In this document: positions 1 through 10,883 of the stretch, piece by piece
Numbering within the stretch: position 1 is the first letter of the stretch
How the letters are laid out: each line of letters opens with the position of its first letter
NCBI RefSeq assembly: GCF_900120005.1
Contig: NZ_LT635448.1
Location: 124,001-188,000 of the forward strand
Length of the DNA stretch: 64,000 nt
Source: Holdemania sp. Marseille-P2844
Lineage (GTDB): Bacteria > Bacillota_I > Bacilli_A > Erysipelotrichales > Erysipelotrichaceae
Direction: 5' to 3'
Notes under the pieces: generated by a model
What the model was told of the DNA's origin: nothing
Databases searched by the model: none
What the model saw: the letters and a program-made list of their open reading frames with translations, nothing else
Position numbers and translations under genes: made by a program

Positions 1-833
1 ATTGTTTTTAATGTTTCATCATCTTTGCGCTGCATAAAATTGATGTTTGCGGTGATCAGCTCGTTCATATTCTGCCGCTCCAGCGGATTAAATTGTACGC
101 TGAAGTGGATGGAAAAAGTAGCGATCAATTCCTCACAGATCGGATGGACTGTTTCCTGCCGGCCGTCGGTTTCGCTGAAGGCGTTGCCGTTGAGGATCCG
201 GTCAAGAATAACCGTGATATGTAAAAGCAGGTTGGTATACCCGAAGTCGTTGATATAACAATTATATTTCATGAAGATATCGTGCATCGTCGTCTGCAGA
301 TACGCGATATCAATTTCCGGGAAATGCGTTTTCAGCATCGCGGCGTCGACAAAGTGTCCAGCGGCCTCCTTATATAAGGTCTGCGTCAGAAAGCGGCGTT
401 TGTTGCGCTCAGTGCCGATGAGAAAAATCGCATCGTTCTTGCATTTTAAAGACAAATCGTAAGCAGCATATTGTTGATTGACTTTGGAAATCAGCTGTTT
501 CATCGAAGAATAGCTCAAATACAGCTCATCGCACAAATCGTAAAGATTCAGCGAGGACGCATGATCGACAAAAAACAGATGCGTGATGTAGGAAAACCGC
601 TCCTCATAGGACTGCGCCGGTGTTTCTTCCGGAACCGGCAGCGGCATTTGTTTATTTAAGATGTACCCTTTCGCCGTCGCCTGGATTAAATTGGGCTGTT
701 CCTGATTGATCCCCTTGATGTGATTCTTGATCGTCCGGCTGCTGACATGAAGCTGCTCCGCCAGACTGGTCGAGCTTATCGGCTCCGGCTGCTTCTGCAG
801 CTGCTGGATGATTTTCTCTTTGATTGGATCCAT
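1..833 (-). CDS. PRD-domain transcriptional regulator, partial (C-terminus beyond window)
   Basis: About 277 residues are visible and the frame is open through base 1, so the C-terminal part lies outside. The ATG at 833-831 follows an excellent GGAAGGAGGG ribosome site. Residues 5-45 form a winged HTH (SSTSLAEQLHVSSRTIKN). A PRD-like region around residue 180 onward carries His205 in LLLHITVILDR, the kind of His that PTS proteins phosphorylate in BglG/LicR/MtlR-type regulators. It diverges from the PTS operon at 1170, so by inference it is that operon's activator. Whether EIIA/EIIB-like domains follow, as in LicR, cannot be seen. Confidence 0.85.
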   Translation of the reverse strand, partial: MDPIKEKIIQQLQKQPEPISSTSLAEQLHVSSRTIKNHIKGINQEQPNLIQATAKGYILNKQMPLPVPEETPAQSYEERFSYITHLFFVDHASSLNLYDLCDELYLSYSSMKQLISKVNQQYAAYDLSLKCKNDAIFLIGTERNKRRFLTQTLYKEAAGHFVDAAMLKTHFPEIDIAYLQTTMHDIFMKYNCYINDFGYTNLLLHITVILDRILNGNAFSETDGRQETVHPICEELIATFSIHFSVQFNPLERQNMNELITANINFMQRKDDETLKT

Positions 834-1033
834 TCGGTTTCCCTCCTTCCGATTGGATAAAATGAGAATTACGGTATTTTTGGATGGCTGTCGTGTATCG
901 GTTTGCTTATTCGGCAGACACTGAATACCGGATCTTTTATCCGGCAGCCGCCTGTTTTGAGAACAAATCCCGGTTGAACACGGACGCTTTGTTGATTTTA
1001 TTATACGCATGAGTTCCCGCCGGGTTCAATCAA

Positions 1034-1145
1034 TGAAATTCACCGCAGGCATGAAATTGTTGGAGTTTTCACACCAGTGGTGAAAAAAGCGAGTGGAAAG
1101 GAATCCCTTTATCGACAATAATGAGAGCGTAAGAACCGGTTCTCA
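1034..1145 (+). promoter_or_regulatory. Operator-like repeats upstream of the cellobiose-class PTS operon
   Basis: The 336-base gap between the divergent regulator and the PTS genes has no gene but several repeats. ATGAAATT occurs at 1034-1041 and 1051-1058. An inverted repeat TTTTCAC/GTGAAAA spans 1066-1086. The perfect palindrome AGAACCGGTTCT lies at 1132-1143, about 27 bases before the first start codon. These are candidate sites for the divergent PRD regulator or another repressor. A convincing -35/-10 pair was not resolved. Confidence 0.4.
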
Positions 1146-1169
1146 TACGAAAAGGAAGGGAAAATCAAG

Positions 1170-1508
1170 ATGGATAAAATCAGAATTCTGCTGTGCTGCG
1201 GCGCGGGCATGTCGAGCGGATTCCTCGCTCAGCAAATGCGGATCGCCGCTAAGAAAATGAATGTCGTCGCCAAGATCGAAGCTAAAAACAAGAACAGCGT
1301 TCAGGATGATGTGAACGCGATCGACCTGCTTCTGTTAGGTCCGCATCTGGAATATGTAAAAGCGGAGATGACGCAGCTGTGCGAGCCGTATCATGTGCCG
1401 GTGATCGTCATTCCCAAGGAAATGTACGCCGGACTGGATGGCAAAGGGTTGATGGAATTAAGCATGGAAGCAATTAAGAAGAATAAGGGAGAATTCAATC
1501 ATGGATAA
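1170..1508 (+). CDS. PTS lactose/cellobiose-family EIIB component
   Basis: 112 residues, the usual size of a free-standing EIIB of this class. The N-terminus ILLCCGAGMSSG matches the phosphocysteine loop (C-x2-GMS[ST]), making Cys10 the likely phosphorylated residue. It takes phosphate from the EIIA encoded at 2727 and passes it to sugar bound by EIIC. It is the first gene of an operon with tight overlaps (stop 8 bases inside the EIIC gene). AAGGAAGGG precedes the ATG. Probable substrates are beta-diglucosides or other glucosides, judged from the GH1 enzyme downstream. Confidence 0.93.
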   Translation: MDKIRILLCCGAGMSSGFLAQQMRIAAKKMNVVAKIEAKNKNSVQDDVNAIDLLLLGPHLEYVKAEMTQLCEPYHVPVIVIPKEMYAGLDGKGLMELSMEAIKKNKGEFNHG

Positions 1509-2726
1509 GTTGATTCAATGGCTGGGCAGCGATTTTGCCCCGAAAGTTGCCAAGTTTATGGACAAAAAAATCATCAAGGCACTCTCCAGCGCACTGATGG
1601 CGAACGTTCCGATCCTGTTGCTGGGATCGTTGATCTCCATCTACAATCTGATCGCCGGTTATCTGCCGTTCTTGCCGGATTTATCGCCGGTATACACGTT
1701 TAGCTTCGGCATTATGTCGCTGACGCTGGTCTTCTTAGTCGGCTATCATGGCGCGAAGGAATATGGCTTCGGCGAATATGGCGTTTCAACAGGTCTGATC
1801 TCGTTGATGATGTTCATGATGATCATCCGTCCGTCAATCGAAAATTTCCAGTTCCAGGTGGCTTTCGGCCGCTTTGGCGGGACCGGTATGATTCCGGCGT
1901 TCTTCGCGGGGATCGTTACGATTGTTATCAGTAATCTTTACTTCAAGCTGCATTGGTTTGAGGATTCGGAAGCGATTCCTGATTTCTTAGTCCGCTGGCT
2001 GAACCAGGTCATCCCGGGCATTGTCGTACTCGTGCTGACCACGACCTTGATCTATGGCCTGAACCTTGATTTGTTCGCGTTGATCACGCAGCTGTTCAGT
2101 CCGTTGATCGCGATTGGACAGACGTTCCCGGGCTTCTTGTTATGTATCTTCATTCCGGCGTTCTTCTATTCCTTCGGCGTCAACAGCTGGTTTATGAATC
2201 CGATCACGACACCGATCGCGCTGGCCGGCATCACCGCCAATGCGGAAGCCTTTGCCAACGGGCTGGCGCCGGCCAATATCTATACTTCCAATATCACCTT
2301 CAGCGTTATCTTTATCGGCGGCATGGGCGTGACGCTGGCGCTGAATGTCATGATGTGCCGTTCCAAAAGCAAGCGCCTGAAGCGCTTCGGTCAAGTGGCG
2401 CTGGTCCCATCACTGTTCAATATCAATGAGCCGCTGGTCTACGGTGCGCCGATCGCGCTGAATCCGATTCTGATGCTGCCGATGTGGATCAACTCGCTGG
2501 TTATCCCGACGATCGTCTGGTTTGTCTTAAAGGCCGGACTGGTCACCATTCCACATGCCGTCATGAACGTCAATCAGCTGCCGATGCCGATCTGTTCCTT
2601 CTTGGCGACACATGGGGATTTCCGGGTCATATTGCTGGAAGTTGTCCTGTTTGCGGTATCCTGGGTTATTTGGTATCCTTTCTTTAAGGCCCACGAAATG
2701 AAAGTGTTGAAGGAAGAGGAAGAAGC

Positions 2727-2730
<4 letters not shown>
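1501..2730 (+). CDS. PTS lactose/cellobiose-family EIIC permease
   Basis: 409 residues with about ten hydrophobic segments, typical of membrane EIIC proteins of the CelB/LicC type. The family signature region NINEPLVYGAPIALNP, which forms the sugar site, is intact near residue 305. It starts inside the EIIB gene and its stop overlaps the EIIA start (ATGA), implying translational coupling. It translocates the sugar, which is phosphorylated at C6 on entry. The exact sugar cannot be read from sequence. Confidence 0.94.
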
Positions 2731-5451
<2,721 letters not shown>

Positions 5452-5532
5452 TGGAGGATTCCTGCGAAAAATTGGAGCATCGCATCCAAGGATTAAAGCG
5501 AGAAATTCAGCTCTTTCATAATCTCCCCGAAT

Positions 5533-5560
5533 AAAAAGGCATGATCGTATGCCTTTTTGT
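5533..5560 (+). terminator. Rho-independent terminator of the first PTS operon
   Basis: AAAAAGGCAT at 5533-5542 pairs with ATGCCTTTTT at 5549-5558 around a six-base loop, ending in a T run. It lies 82 bases after the lipoprotein hydrolase. The rest of 5452-5794 shows no supportable gene. Confidence 0.85.
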
Positions 5561-5733
5561 TTACGCCAGACGCAAACAAAACTGAAAACTGTTGAATCTG
5601 GCGAAGGGTTTCCATCAGCCGCGGACTTTTTGCAACAACGTTAATTGTGGAGTGAAAGCAAGACCAGCGAAAAGACAGAACATCATTTTCCCTTAAAGAA
5701 GGAAGGCGGCGGAGGAAAGAAATGAAGAAGCAG

Positions 5734-5767
5734 GAAAAAAACTCCCGAAACGAGTGATGCCCGGGAG
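5734..5767 (-). terminator. Terminator of the TetR gene
   Basis: On the minus strand CTCCCG (5767-5762) pairs with CGGGAG (5747-5742), followed by a run of seven T (A tract at 5734-5740 on plus). It sits just downstream of the TetR stop at 5795. Confidence 0.8.
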
Positions 5768-5794
5768 AAAGCTTTGAAAATAAGAGGATTAAAG

Positions 5795-6541
5795 TTAGAT
5801 GAAAAAGGAATTAAGAAATGAGAAAGAAGGATCCCAGCGTTCGATCTGTTCGTACAACCAGTCACTTTCCGGACTTGCTTTTTGCCGATAAGCGTCAGTG
5901 AATGAATGCAGGAAACGGAAAAAAATCTGAGTGTAGTGAACTGGCGCTTGTGAATCTGTGCGATGGCGCAGAATTTGTAAGAGAATGCCGCCGAACAGGA
6001 TATCAGCTGCCGCGATCAGGTTTTCCACATCGGCCGACAGGAAATAACCTTCCTCTACACAGGGAAGCAGGATATTCTGATTCTTTCGTGCAAAGTCCGT
6101 TTCTCCAGTCTGTGCCAACAGTGGGGCGCTGAGCTGTTCGCGAATCTCTGGAAAGACCGCAAAATAGTCTGGAATTCGCTGGTAAATCAGCGCTTTTTCT
6201 TCCAGTTGGAAAAAATATAGAAACAGCTGGGGATGCTGGAAAGATTCACGGCATTGGGCGAGCCATTGGCCCAGGTAGTGATTGAGCGAGCCGTTCAGCT
6301 GTTCCTGTAACTTTGAAGCGTCGATCCAGATCCGGCTCATTCGGTCGATCAGCGTGAAGGCGATCAGCTGGTTCATATTTTGAAAATAGTTGTAAAGCGT
6401 CGCGCTGTTGTAGCCGGCGGCGGCAGCGACCTGGCGCAGCGTGATCGCATCGACCGGCATGTCATCCGACAGTGAGACGACCGCGTCGATAAAGTAGCGG
6501 GTCATCCGGGATTTCTTTAATAGAGCGTTATGTTCATTCAT
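5795..6541 (-). CDS. TetR-family regulator
   Basis: 248 residues. The N-terminal HTH reads AITLRQVAAAAGYNSATLYNYF, a clear TetR signature (…LYNYFxN), followed by a helical ligand domain. The frame is open further upstream, but I place the start at 6541: AGAGGA lies eight bases before it and a minus-strand TATAAT at about 6570-6565 would fall inside a longer gene. It diverges from the flavodoxin/ferredoxin gene at 6683 and probably represses it and itself. Confidence 0.85.
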   Translation of the reverse strand: MNEHNALLKKSRMTRYFIDAVVSLSDDMPVDAITLRQVAAAAGYNSATLYNYFQNMNQLIAFTLIDRMSRIWIDASKLQEQLNGSLNHYLGQWLAQCRESFQHPQLFLYFFQLEEKALIYQRIPDYFAVFPEIREQLSAPLLAQTGETDFARKNQNILLPCVEEGYFLSADVENLIAAADILFGGILLQILRHRTDSQAPVHYTQIFFRFLHSFTDAYRQKASPESDWLYEQIERWDPSFSFLNSFFI

Positions 6542-6603
6542 AGACATGTCCTCTTTGCCTGTCATTATAGCATAATTCTCAAAGATCAAAATAAAATAAC
6601 TCG

Positions 6604-6660
6604 TTGATTGTAAAAATAATCGTTTGATTGTTGAAAAATGAACAAACCCTGATACAATGG
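6604..6660 (+). promoter_or_regulatory. Promoter and twin direct-repeat operator of the flavodoxin/ferredoxin gene
   Basis: -35 TTGAAA and -10 TACAAT are separated by 16 bases just before the gene at 6683. Immediately upstream TTGATTGT occurs at 6604-6611 and again at 6624-6631, exactly 20 bases apart (two helix turns). This is a plausible site for the divergent TetR protein. Confidence 0.55.
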
Positions 6661-6682
6661 AAGAGACGAGGAGGAAATAGAA

Positions 6683-7570
6683 ATGAAGAAGGAAATATCA
6701 CGTCGAAATTTTATTAAAGGAACCGCTGCGTTGACGGCTGGGGCTGCGCTGATGGGACTGGCCGGCTGCGCTGAGGAAAACACGCCGGCACCGCAGGAAG
6801 CGCCGAAATCCAAACATGTAAAGGTTGCGGTTTTTTCGCCGACAGAAGGAACAAAGAATGCCGCGGCGATGTTAGCGGCGAAGTTCTCTGATGATGTAGA
6901 GTTTGCGGATTTGACCAACGCGGCATCCCGGACAGAAGAAGTGACGTTTGCGGCTGAGGATCTGGCGATCGTCGCTGCGCCGTCGTATGGCGGACAGATT
7001 CCGATGATCGAAGGTTTGTTTACAAACTTAAAGGGCGATAACACCCCATGCGTCGTCGTCTGCGCCTTCGGAAACCGTGCAGCGGAGAACGTCTATGCCA
7101 ACATTGCGAACATCGTTTCCAAGCAGGGTTTTGTCGTCGTTGGCGCAATCGGTTTGGTAACGCCGCACGTCTTTGCCAGCGTTGCCAAAGCGGGACACAG
7201 CCGTCCAAATGTTGAAGACAATCAGATCATGGCTGAATTCGCGGGCAAGGTTATGGATAAACTGAACAGCGGAACTGTTGAAGCGATCACGATTGAAGGA
7301 ACGCCGGAAGTTGATTTCGCGAAGGAAATCTCAGCGGCGCCGAAAGAATTCAAAGCGGAAAATTGTATCCAGTGCGGAGCCTGCGCGGCGAATTGTTCGA
7401 CCGGAGCCATTGATCCACAGACATTGGAAATTGATGAGACCAAGTGTATCAACTGTATGCGCTGTTCATTTGTCTGCGAGTATAACGCGCGCTCGTATGA
7501 TACCGCAGTAAAACGTGACTTTATCGAAGGCAAGCTGTCGGCGAAGAAGTCTGTTGAATATTTCATCTAA
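6683..7570 (+). CDS. Tat-exported flavodoxin-like protein with two [4Fe-4S] clusters
   Basis: 295 residues. The Tat motif SRRNFIKG (6-13) is followed by a hydrophobic stretch and lipobox LAGC (Cys29), so it should be a folded, cofactor-loaded lipoprotein outside the membrane. Residues 46-195 resemble a flavodoxin fold (AVFSPTEGT phosphate loop; APSYGG). The C-terminus has two ferredoxin motifs: Cys228/231/234/238 and Cys255/258/261/265. This is the flavodoxin-ferredoxin (EFR1-type) architecture, but the family is usually cytosolic, so a Tat lipoprotein form is notable. The likely role is electron transfer to an external reductase. The gene is alone, with its own terminator. Confidence 0.85.
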   Translation: MKKEISRRNFIKGTAALTAGAALMGLAGCAEENTPAPQEAPKSKHVKVAVFSPTEGTKNAAAMLAAKFSDDVEFADLTNAASRTEEVTFAAEDLAIVAAPSYGGQIPMIEGLFTNLKGDNTPCVVVCAFGNRAAENVYANIANIVSKQGFVVVGAIGLVTPHVFASVAKAGHSRPNVEDNQIMAEFAGKVMDKLNSGTVEAITIEGTPEVDFAKEISAAPKEFKAENCIQCGACAANCSTGAIDPQTLEIDETKCINCMRCSFVCEYNARSYDTAVKRDFIEGKLSAKKSVEYFI

Positions 7571-7617
7571 GTCACGGATCTCTGGTTTTTTCAAGTCAGA
7601 AATCAGGAAAGAAGGCA

Positions 7618-7645
7618 ACCGCAGCGAAATCCGCTGCGGTTTTTG
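7618..7645 (+). terminator. Terminator after the flavodoxin/ferredoxin gene
   Basis: CCGCAGCG (7619-7626) pairs with CGCTGCGG (7632-7639), five-base loop, then TTTTT. Confidence 0.9.
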
Positions 7646-7874
7646 CGTGGAATGGCTGGCAACGGAAGAAATTAATGGAGAGGCAGGCTTCCACAGTGGC
7701 AGCAGGAAGAATTTTGCGATACTGAAATTTTGCTTATAAGATATGGAGTTAACGATTCGGTGTTGGTAGGCCGCGGCACAGATGAGGACTTGTTTTTTTG
7801 GATAATAAGGGGAAACAGATTTTCACCTCTTTTGTTTTGCGAGCGACAACTCAGAGAAAATAAATAAAAAGTTC

Positions 7875-8014
7875 TTGAAATAACTCAGGAATGGAATATA
7901 CTATAAGCGTAGGGACGCTTGAGAAAGCGATACCCGTCAGACACTATCTCTTATTTGAGAAGTGGTGGACAGATAAGTGCCGATGATCTTTGCGACTGAT
8001 TGCGGCACTTTTTC
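7875..8014 (+). ncRNA. Candidate structured small RNA upstream of the IS110 gene
   Basis: A good promoter (TTGAAA 7875-7880, 16-base spacer, TATACT 7897-7902) precedes about 110 bases with three hairpins. First, AAGCGT/ACGCTT (7905-7920) with tetraloop AGGG. Second, CACT-A-TCTC/GAGA-AGTG (7942-7964), extended by GTC/GAC across an internal loop. Third, AAGTGCCG/CGGCACTT (7975-8010) with a 20-base loop and trailing T run, which acts as terminator. No ORF fits. It could be the element's bridge RNA or a regulatory RNA; identity is not proven. Confidence 0.5.
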
Positions 8015-8025
8015 GTATTATAAAA

Positions 8026-8390
8026 GTAGGAATAAAGTATCCTACTCGAAATAGAATTAGATGAGTATAAAATATTGAAATTGAGAAGAAATCATACAGG
8101 TGATGTTCAGTTAATCTTAGTATCTCATCAAGGGTATCAGAAGTTAGGATATAATATTCTTAGCTTCTTTTCTTTTGTGGGCCAACCTAAGTTGAGAAGC
8201 TCATAGAGAAGAAATGGCTTGGCACTTTTTGGAACAATCTAGTTCGTAAAAGAAAATGCCATTCTTCCTATTCAAATTCATAAGCTTGTTTAAATCTAAA
8301 AAGGCATCCGCCACAAGAGTGGAATCGTCTGGATTTCTTACGAAACAAAGTTGAATTGAATATGGAAGTATTCTCTCTCTTATTTGTGAA
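8026..8390 (+). other. Structured non-coding region directly before the IS110 gene
   Basis: No ORF. Inverted repeats seen: GTAGGA/TCCTAC (8026-8045); AGCTTCT/AGAAGCT enclosing a CAAC/GTTG hairpin (about 8162-8203); ATGCC/GGCAT enclosing about 50 bases (about 8258-8316); CCAC/GTGG (about 8321-8332). Known IS110-group bridge RNAs lie between the left end and the recombinase start, so this is a second candidate guide-RNA zone. Confidence 0.4.
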
Positions 8391-8404
8391 AGGAGGTTTT
8401 GTCA

Positions 8405-9607
8405 ATGAAAGGGCCTATCGTTAGTATTGATGTATCCAACGGAAACAGTCACTTCCAATGTTTTACACAAAGAGGCACTAAAATGGGAAAGGTGCATCGG
8501 ATTTCTCACACCGTAGAAGGCTTTAACTTCTTAAAATCAAAAATAGAAGAACTGGAGAAGAAAACAAACGAAGAAGTGGTTGCGGTCTATGAAGCAACCG
8601 GCGTGTATACGAAGCCATTAGAAAGATTTTTAGAAAAGAACGAAATCAAACAATACTCCATCTCGCCGTTACAGTCAGCGAAACAAAGGAAAACAGAAAT
8701 ACATAATAAGAAAACAGATAAAAAAGACCCAGAATCCATCGCGGAAGTCTATTATATTAAAGAGCTCCGAGAGAATGAAAAAGAAGCGGATCTCTATCAT
8801 GAATTGCGTACTGCCAATCGTGTATATGAAGACTGTCTTGTTCATTTAAGAAAGTATAAAGTCACCTTTCAAAGTCACCTGAGTATCGTGTTTCCAGGCT
8901 ATATGAAGCTCTTTCAAGACGGATACAGTCAAATCTCGCTGCAGTTACTGGAAATGTATCCCCATCCCGATAGGTTGAAGAACAAGCAGCCAGAGAAAGT
9001 GGCAAAAAAACTGAATAAGCACACTGATCATAGTTTTGAAGTTTGTTTGAAAACGGCAGAGAAGGTGATTGAGTTTGCGAACAAAACGTATCCGGGCTGT
9101 GATAAAGAGGATGCTTGGGTTGCGGTGTTGGTCGATGACATTCATCATCTCCAGGATACGATGGAAGAGGCAGAGGCGAAGCTCGATAAAATTATAGAGC
9201 TTGCGAAAGCAACGCCCTACTACTCTATTATTTTAAGTATTGATGGTATCGGTCCCAATCTGGCATCAAGAATCATCGCAGAGTTTGGCGATATAAGCAA
9301 ATTCAAAACCAGAGGTGCAATGGTGGCCTATGTGGGGAATGATCCCAACAGAGCAGAATCAGGGGACATAGAAGGCTATCATTTATCGATTTCCAAAAAA
9401 GGGAATAAACGATTAAGATGCATTTTATATTTAGCGGTAACCTGTAGTATACGATCAAGGAAAGAGAATCCCATTAACGCTTTCTATCAAAAGAAAAGGC
9501 AACAATCAACCCCACTAAAGTCGAAAGCTGCCAAGGTAGCTTGTATCACCAAGCTAATTCGCACAATCCATGGGATGTGCAAGACGGGTACTGTGTTCAC
9601 CAGCTAA
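8405..9607 (+). CDS. IS110-family transposase (recombinase)
   Basis: About 400 residues. AGGAGG at 8391-8396 places the start at the ATG 8405, not the upstream TTG. The N-terminal DEDD RuvC-like domain shows SIDVSNG, VYEATGVY and DKKDPESIAE. The C-terminal Transposase_20 domain shows IDGIGPNLASRIIAEFG and NDPNRAESGD, with the Ser expected to make the covalent DNA link. The reading frame is intact, so the element may be active. Codon use is AT-rich compared with neighbours, a sign of transfer. Confidence 0.95.
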   Translation: MKGPIVSIDVSNGNSHFQCFTQRGTKMGKVHRISHTVEGFNFLKSKIEELEKKTNEEVVAVYEATGVYTKPLERFLEKNEIKQYSISPLQSAKQRKTEIHNKKTDKKDPESIAEVYYIKELRENEKEADLYHELRTANRVYEDCLVHLRKYKVTFQSHLSIVFPGYMKLFQDGYSQISLQLLEMYPHPDRLKNKQPEKVAKKLNKHTDHSFEVCLKTAEKVIEFANKTYPGCDKEDAWVAVLVDDIHHLQDTMEEAEAKLDKIIELAKATPYYSIILSIDGIGPNLASRIIAEFGDISKFKTRGAMVAYVGNDPNRAESGDIEGYHLSISKKGNKRLRCILYLAVTCSIRSRKENPINAFYQKKRQQSTPLKSKAAKVACITKLIRTIHGMCKTGTVFTS

Positions 9608-10336
9608 CCACCTATATTATATCTCAAATTACAAAAAGTTGAAGAGATTCAATCTTTTTGTATTGATGTTTTTTGAGATTTTGAGATTTTTCAAATTCAC
9701 GCAAAAAACTCTTGTTTTTTATTATCTAATTTCTTTTGAGTTCTATAATTTTTAAGATGCAGTCCAGGCTGGTTGTCAAAAGCTGGGCAACCGCCAGAAT
9801 GTCCCTTATCGTTAAAGAAGACAAAAGTTCCATGAAAAAATTCATAGAAAGCCCCTCCTTTCCAGAGCTGCAAAAAACAAGCTCGAAAAACAAATGAATC
9901 AAAAGAAAGATCCATCCAGGACGGGCAGCCGCTTTATCAAAGACCCTACATCTTTAATATTGCGTAAAATTCAAAAAAGCCTTCTGAGAAAATGGGAAAA
10001 GTAAAATTACTTTTGAGGTTTAGTAAAACTCTAAAGGGCGGATCTTTATTTAAAAGTGTCTGAAAGTGTTTTTATCATAGCGGGGGAAATGATCTGGAAA
10101 ATGATACGAAATAAGCTTGGTAATTCCGAATTTCTCCTTTTGCAAAGGGAATTTTTTTATTTTCGGGCAGTCAATATTTAAATACTTTTCTCTGATAAAA
10201 GTTTCTTCACCTTTCTTGACAGAAACTAGTTATAATGAAATCAGAATCCACGACCTGTCAATCTGCGTCTGGTTTGCCTATTCTAATGTGGACGCCAGTT
10301 TTGTGAAATCAAAGAACGTTGATAAGAGGAATGAAT
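9608..10336. other. Gene-free AT-rich stretch after the IS110 gene
   Basis: It holds the IS110 right side and then about 550 bases without a convincing gene. Short ORFs lack ribosome sites or recognisable motifs. A TATAAT at 10231-10236, with TTGACA close by but badly spaced, may belong to the promoter of the gene at 10337. The region may hold remnants of whatever the element interrupted. Confidence 0.5.
9633..9659 (+). terminator. Probable terminator of the IS110 gene
   Basis: AAAAAG-TTGAA pairs with TTCAA-T-CTTTTT around loop GAGA, 26 bases after the stop. Confidence 0.65.
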
Positions 10337-10849
10337 ATGAAAGGTAAGACAGTTTTGTTAATCATTTTAATTTCTGTTATTACGCTGATGACTGCGTCTG
10401 GTTTGATCATGGCTTTTTACTTCTCTGAACGTGAATTCCGGGGCGAGAAAACCTTATCGGTTGTTCGTTTTACCAGCGCCGATGAAAAAACAGAGGCATC
10501 TGGCGAACTAAAATTGGTGAGCACTCCTGATTTTATCCTGATCGAGTTCGACGGTCAGGCCTGCCAGATTAAAAAAACGGAAGGTCTGGTGAGCGCCTTG
10601 GAAGGCGGACCTTATTTATGCGAGAATGAAACTCCATGGGAAATTTATTTTGGAAAGCACTACGATGCGATTGGAATAAATAAGATTGCAAATTTGACAA
10701 GGATAGAAGATTGGCGAAGTTATCAACACACTGACGTCTTTTTCCTAGCCTTTTCCGGGAAGGCAGAAACTGCCGCAAGGATGAAAAAACAGGATTGCGT
10801 TCGGCAGTTTAAAAAGCTGACGCCGGTATTCGATATGCAGCTGGATTGA
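10337..10849 (+). CDS. Membrane-anchored protein of unknown function
   Basis: 170 residues. I start at ATG 10337 because AGAGGA lies six bases upstream; the frame is open further back. One N-terminal hydrophobic segment (about residues 5-27) after a Lys-rich start suggests a signal anchor, with the rest outside the cell. No family recognised. It is followed after 34 bases by another exported protein, so they may be co-transcribed. Confidence 0.6.
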   Translation: MKGKTVLLIILISVITLMTASGLIMAFYFSEREFRGEKTLSVVRFTSADEKTEASGELKLVSTPDFILIEFDGQACQIKKTEGLVSALEGGPYLCENETPWEIYFGKHYDAIGINKIANLTRIEDWRSYQHTDVFFLAFSGKAETAARMKKQDCVRQFKKLTPVFDMQLD

Positions 10850-10883
10850 TCCTGAAAATGGATTGCGAAAAGGGGAGAAAAGC

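Larger units (their letters stand above)
7860..9760 (+). mobile_element. IS110-family insertion sequence (ends approximate)
   Basis: An AT-rich block in a 50% GC neighbourhood contains one IS110-type recombinase gene (8405-9607), a long non-coding left side of about 540 bases and a short right side. IS110 elements lack obvious terminal inverted repeats, so the ends are not fixed; I infer them from base composition. Known IS110 elements encode a guide (bridge) RNA in their non-coding ends, and structured candidates are listed separately. Confidence 0.7.

Noticed and set aside
1381-1400. Possible cre sites in the first and third PTS operons
   Set aside because: No stretch upstream of 1170 or 23213 matched the cre consensus in the core CG and flanks.
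9697-9915. Minus-strand 72-codon frame after the IS110 element
   Set aside because: No ribosome site, overlaps the probable element end, no recognisable motif.
10117-10347. Plus-strand 76-codon frame
   Set aside because: No ribosome site; overlaps the start region of the better supported gene at 10337.
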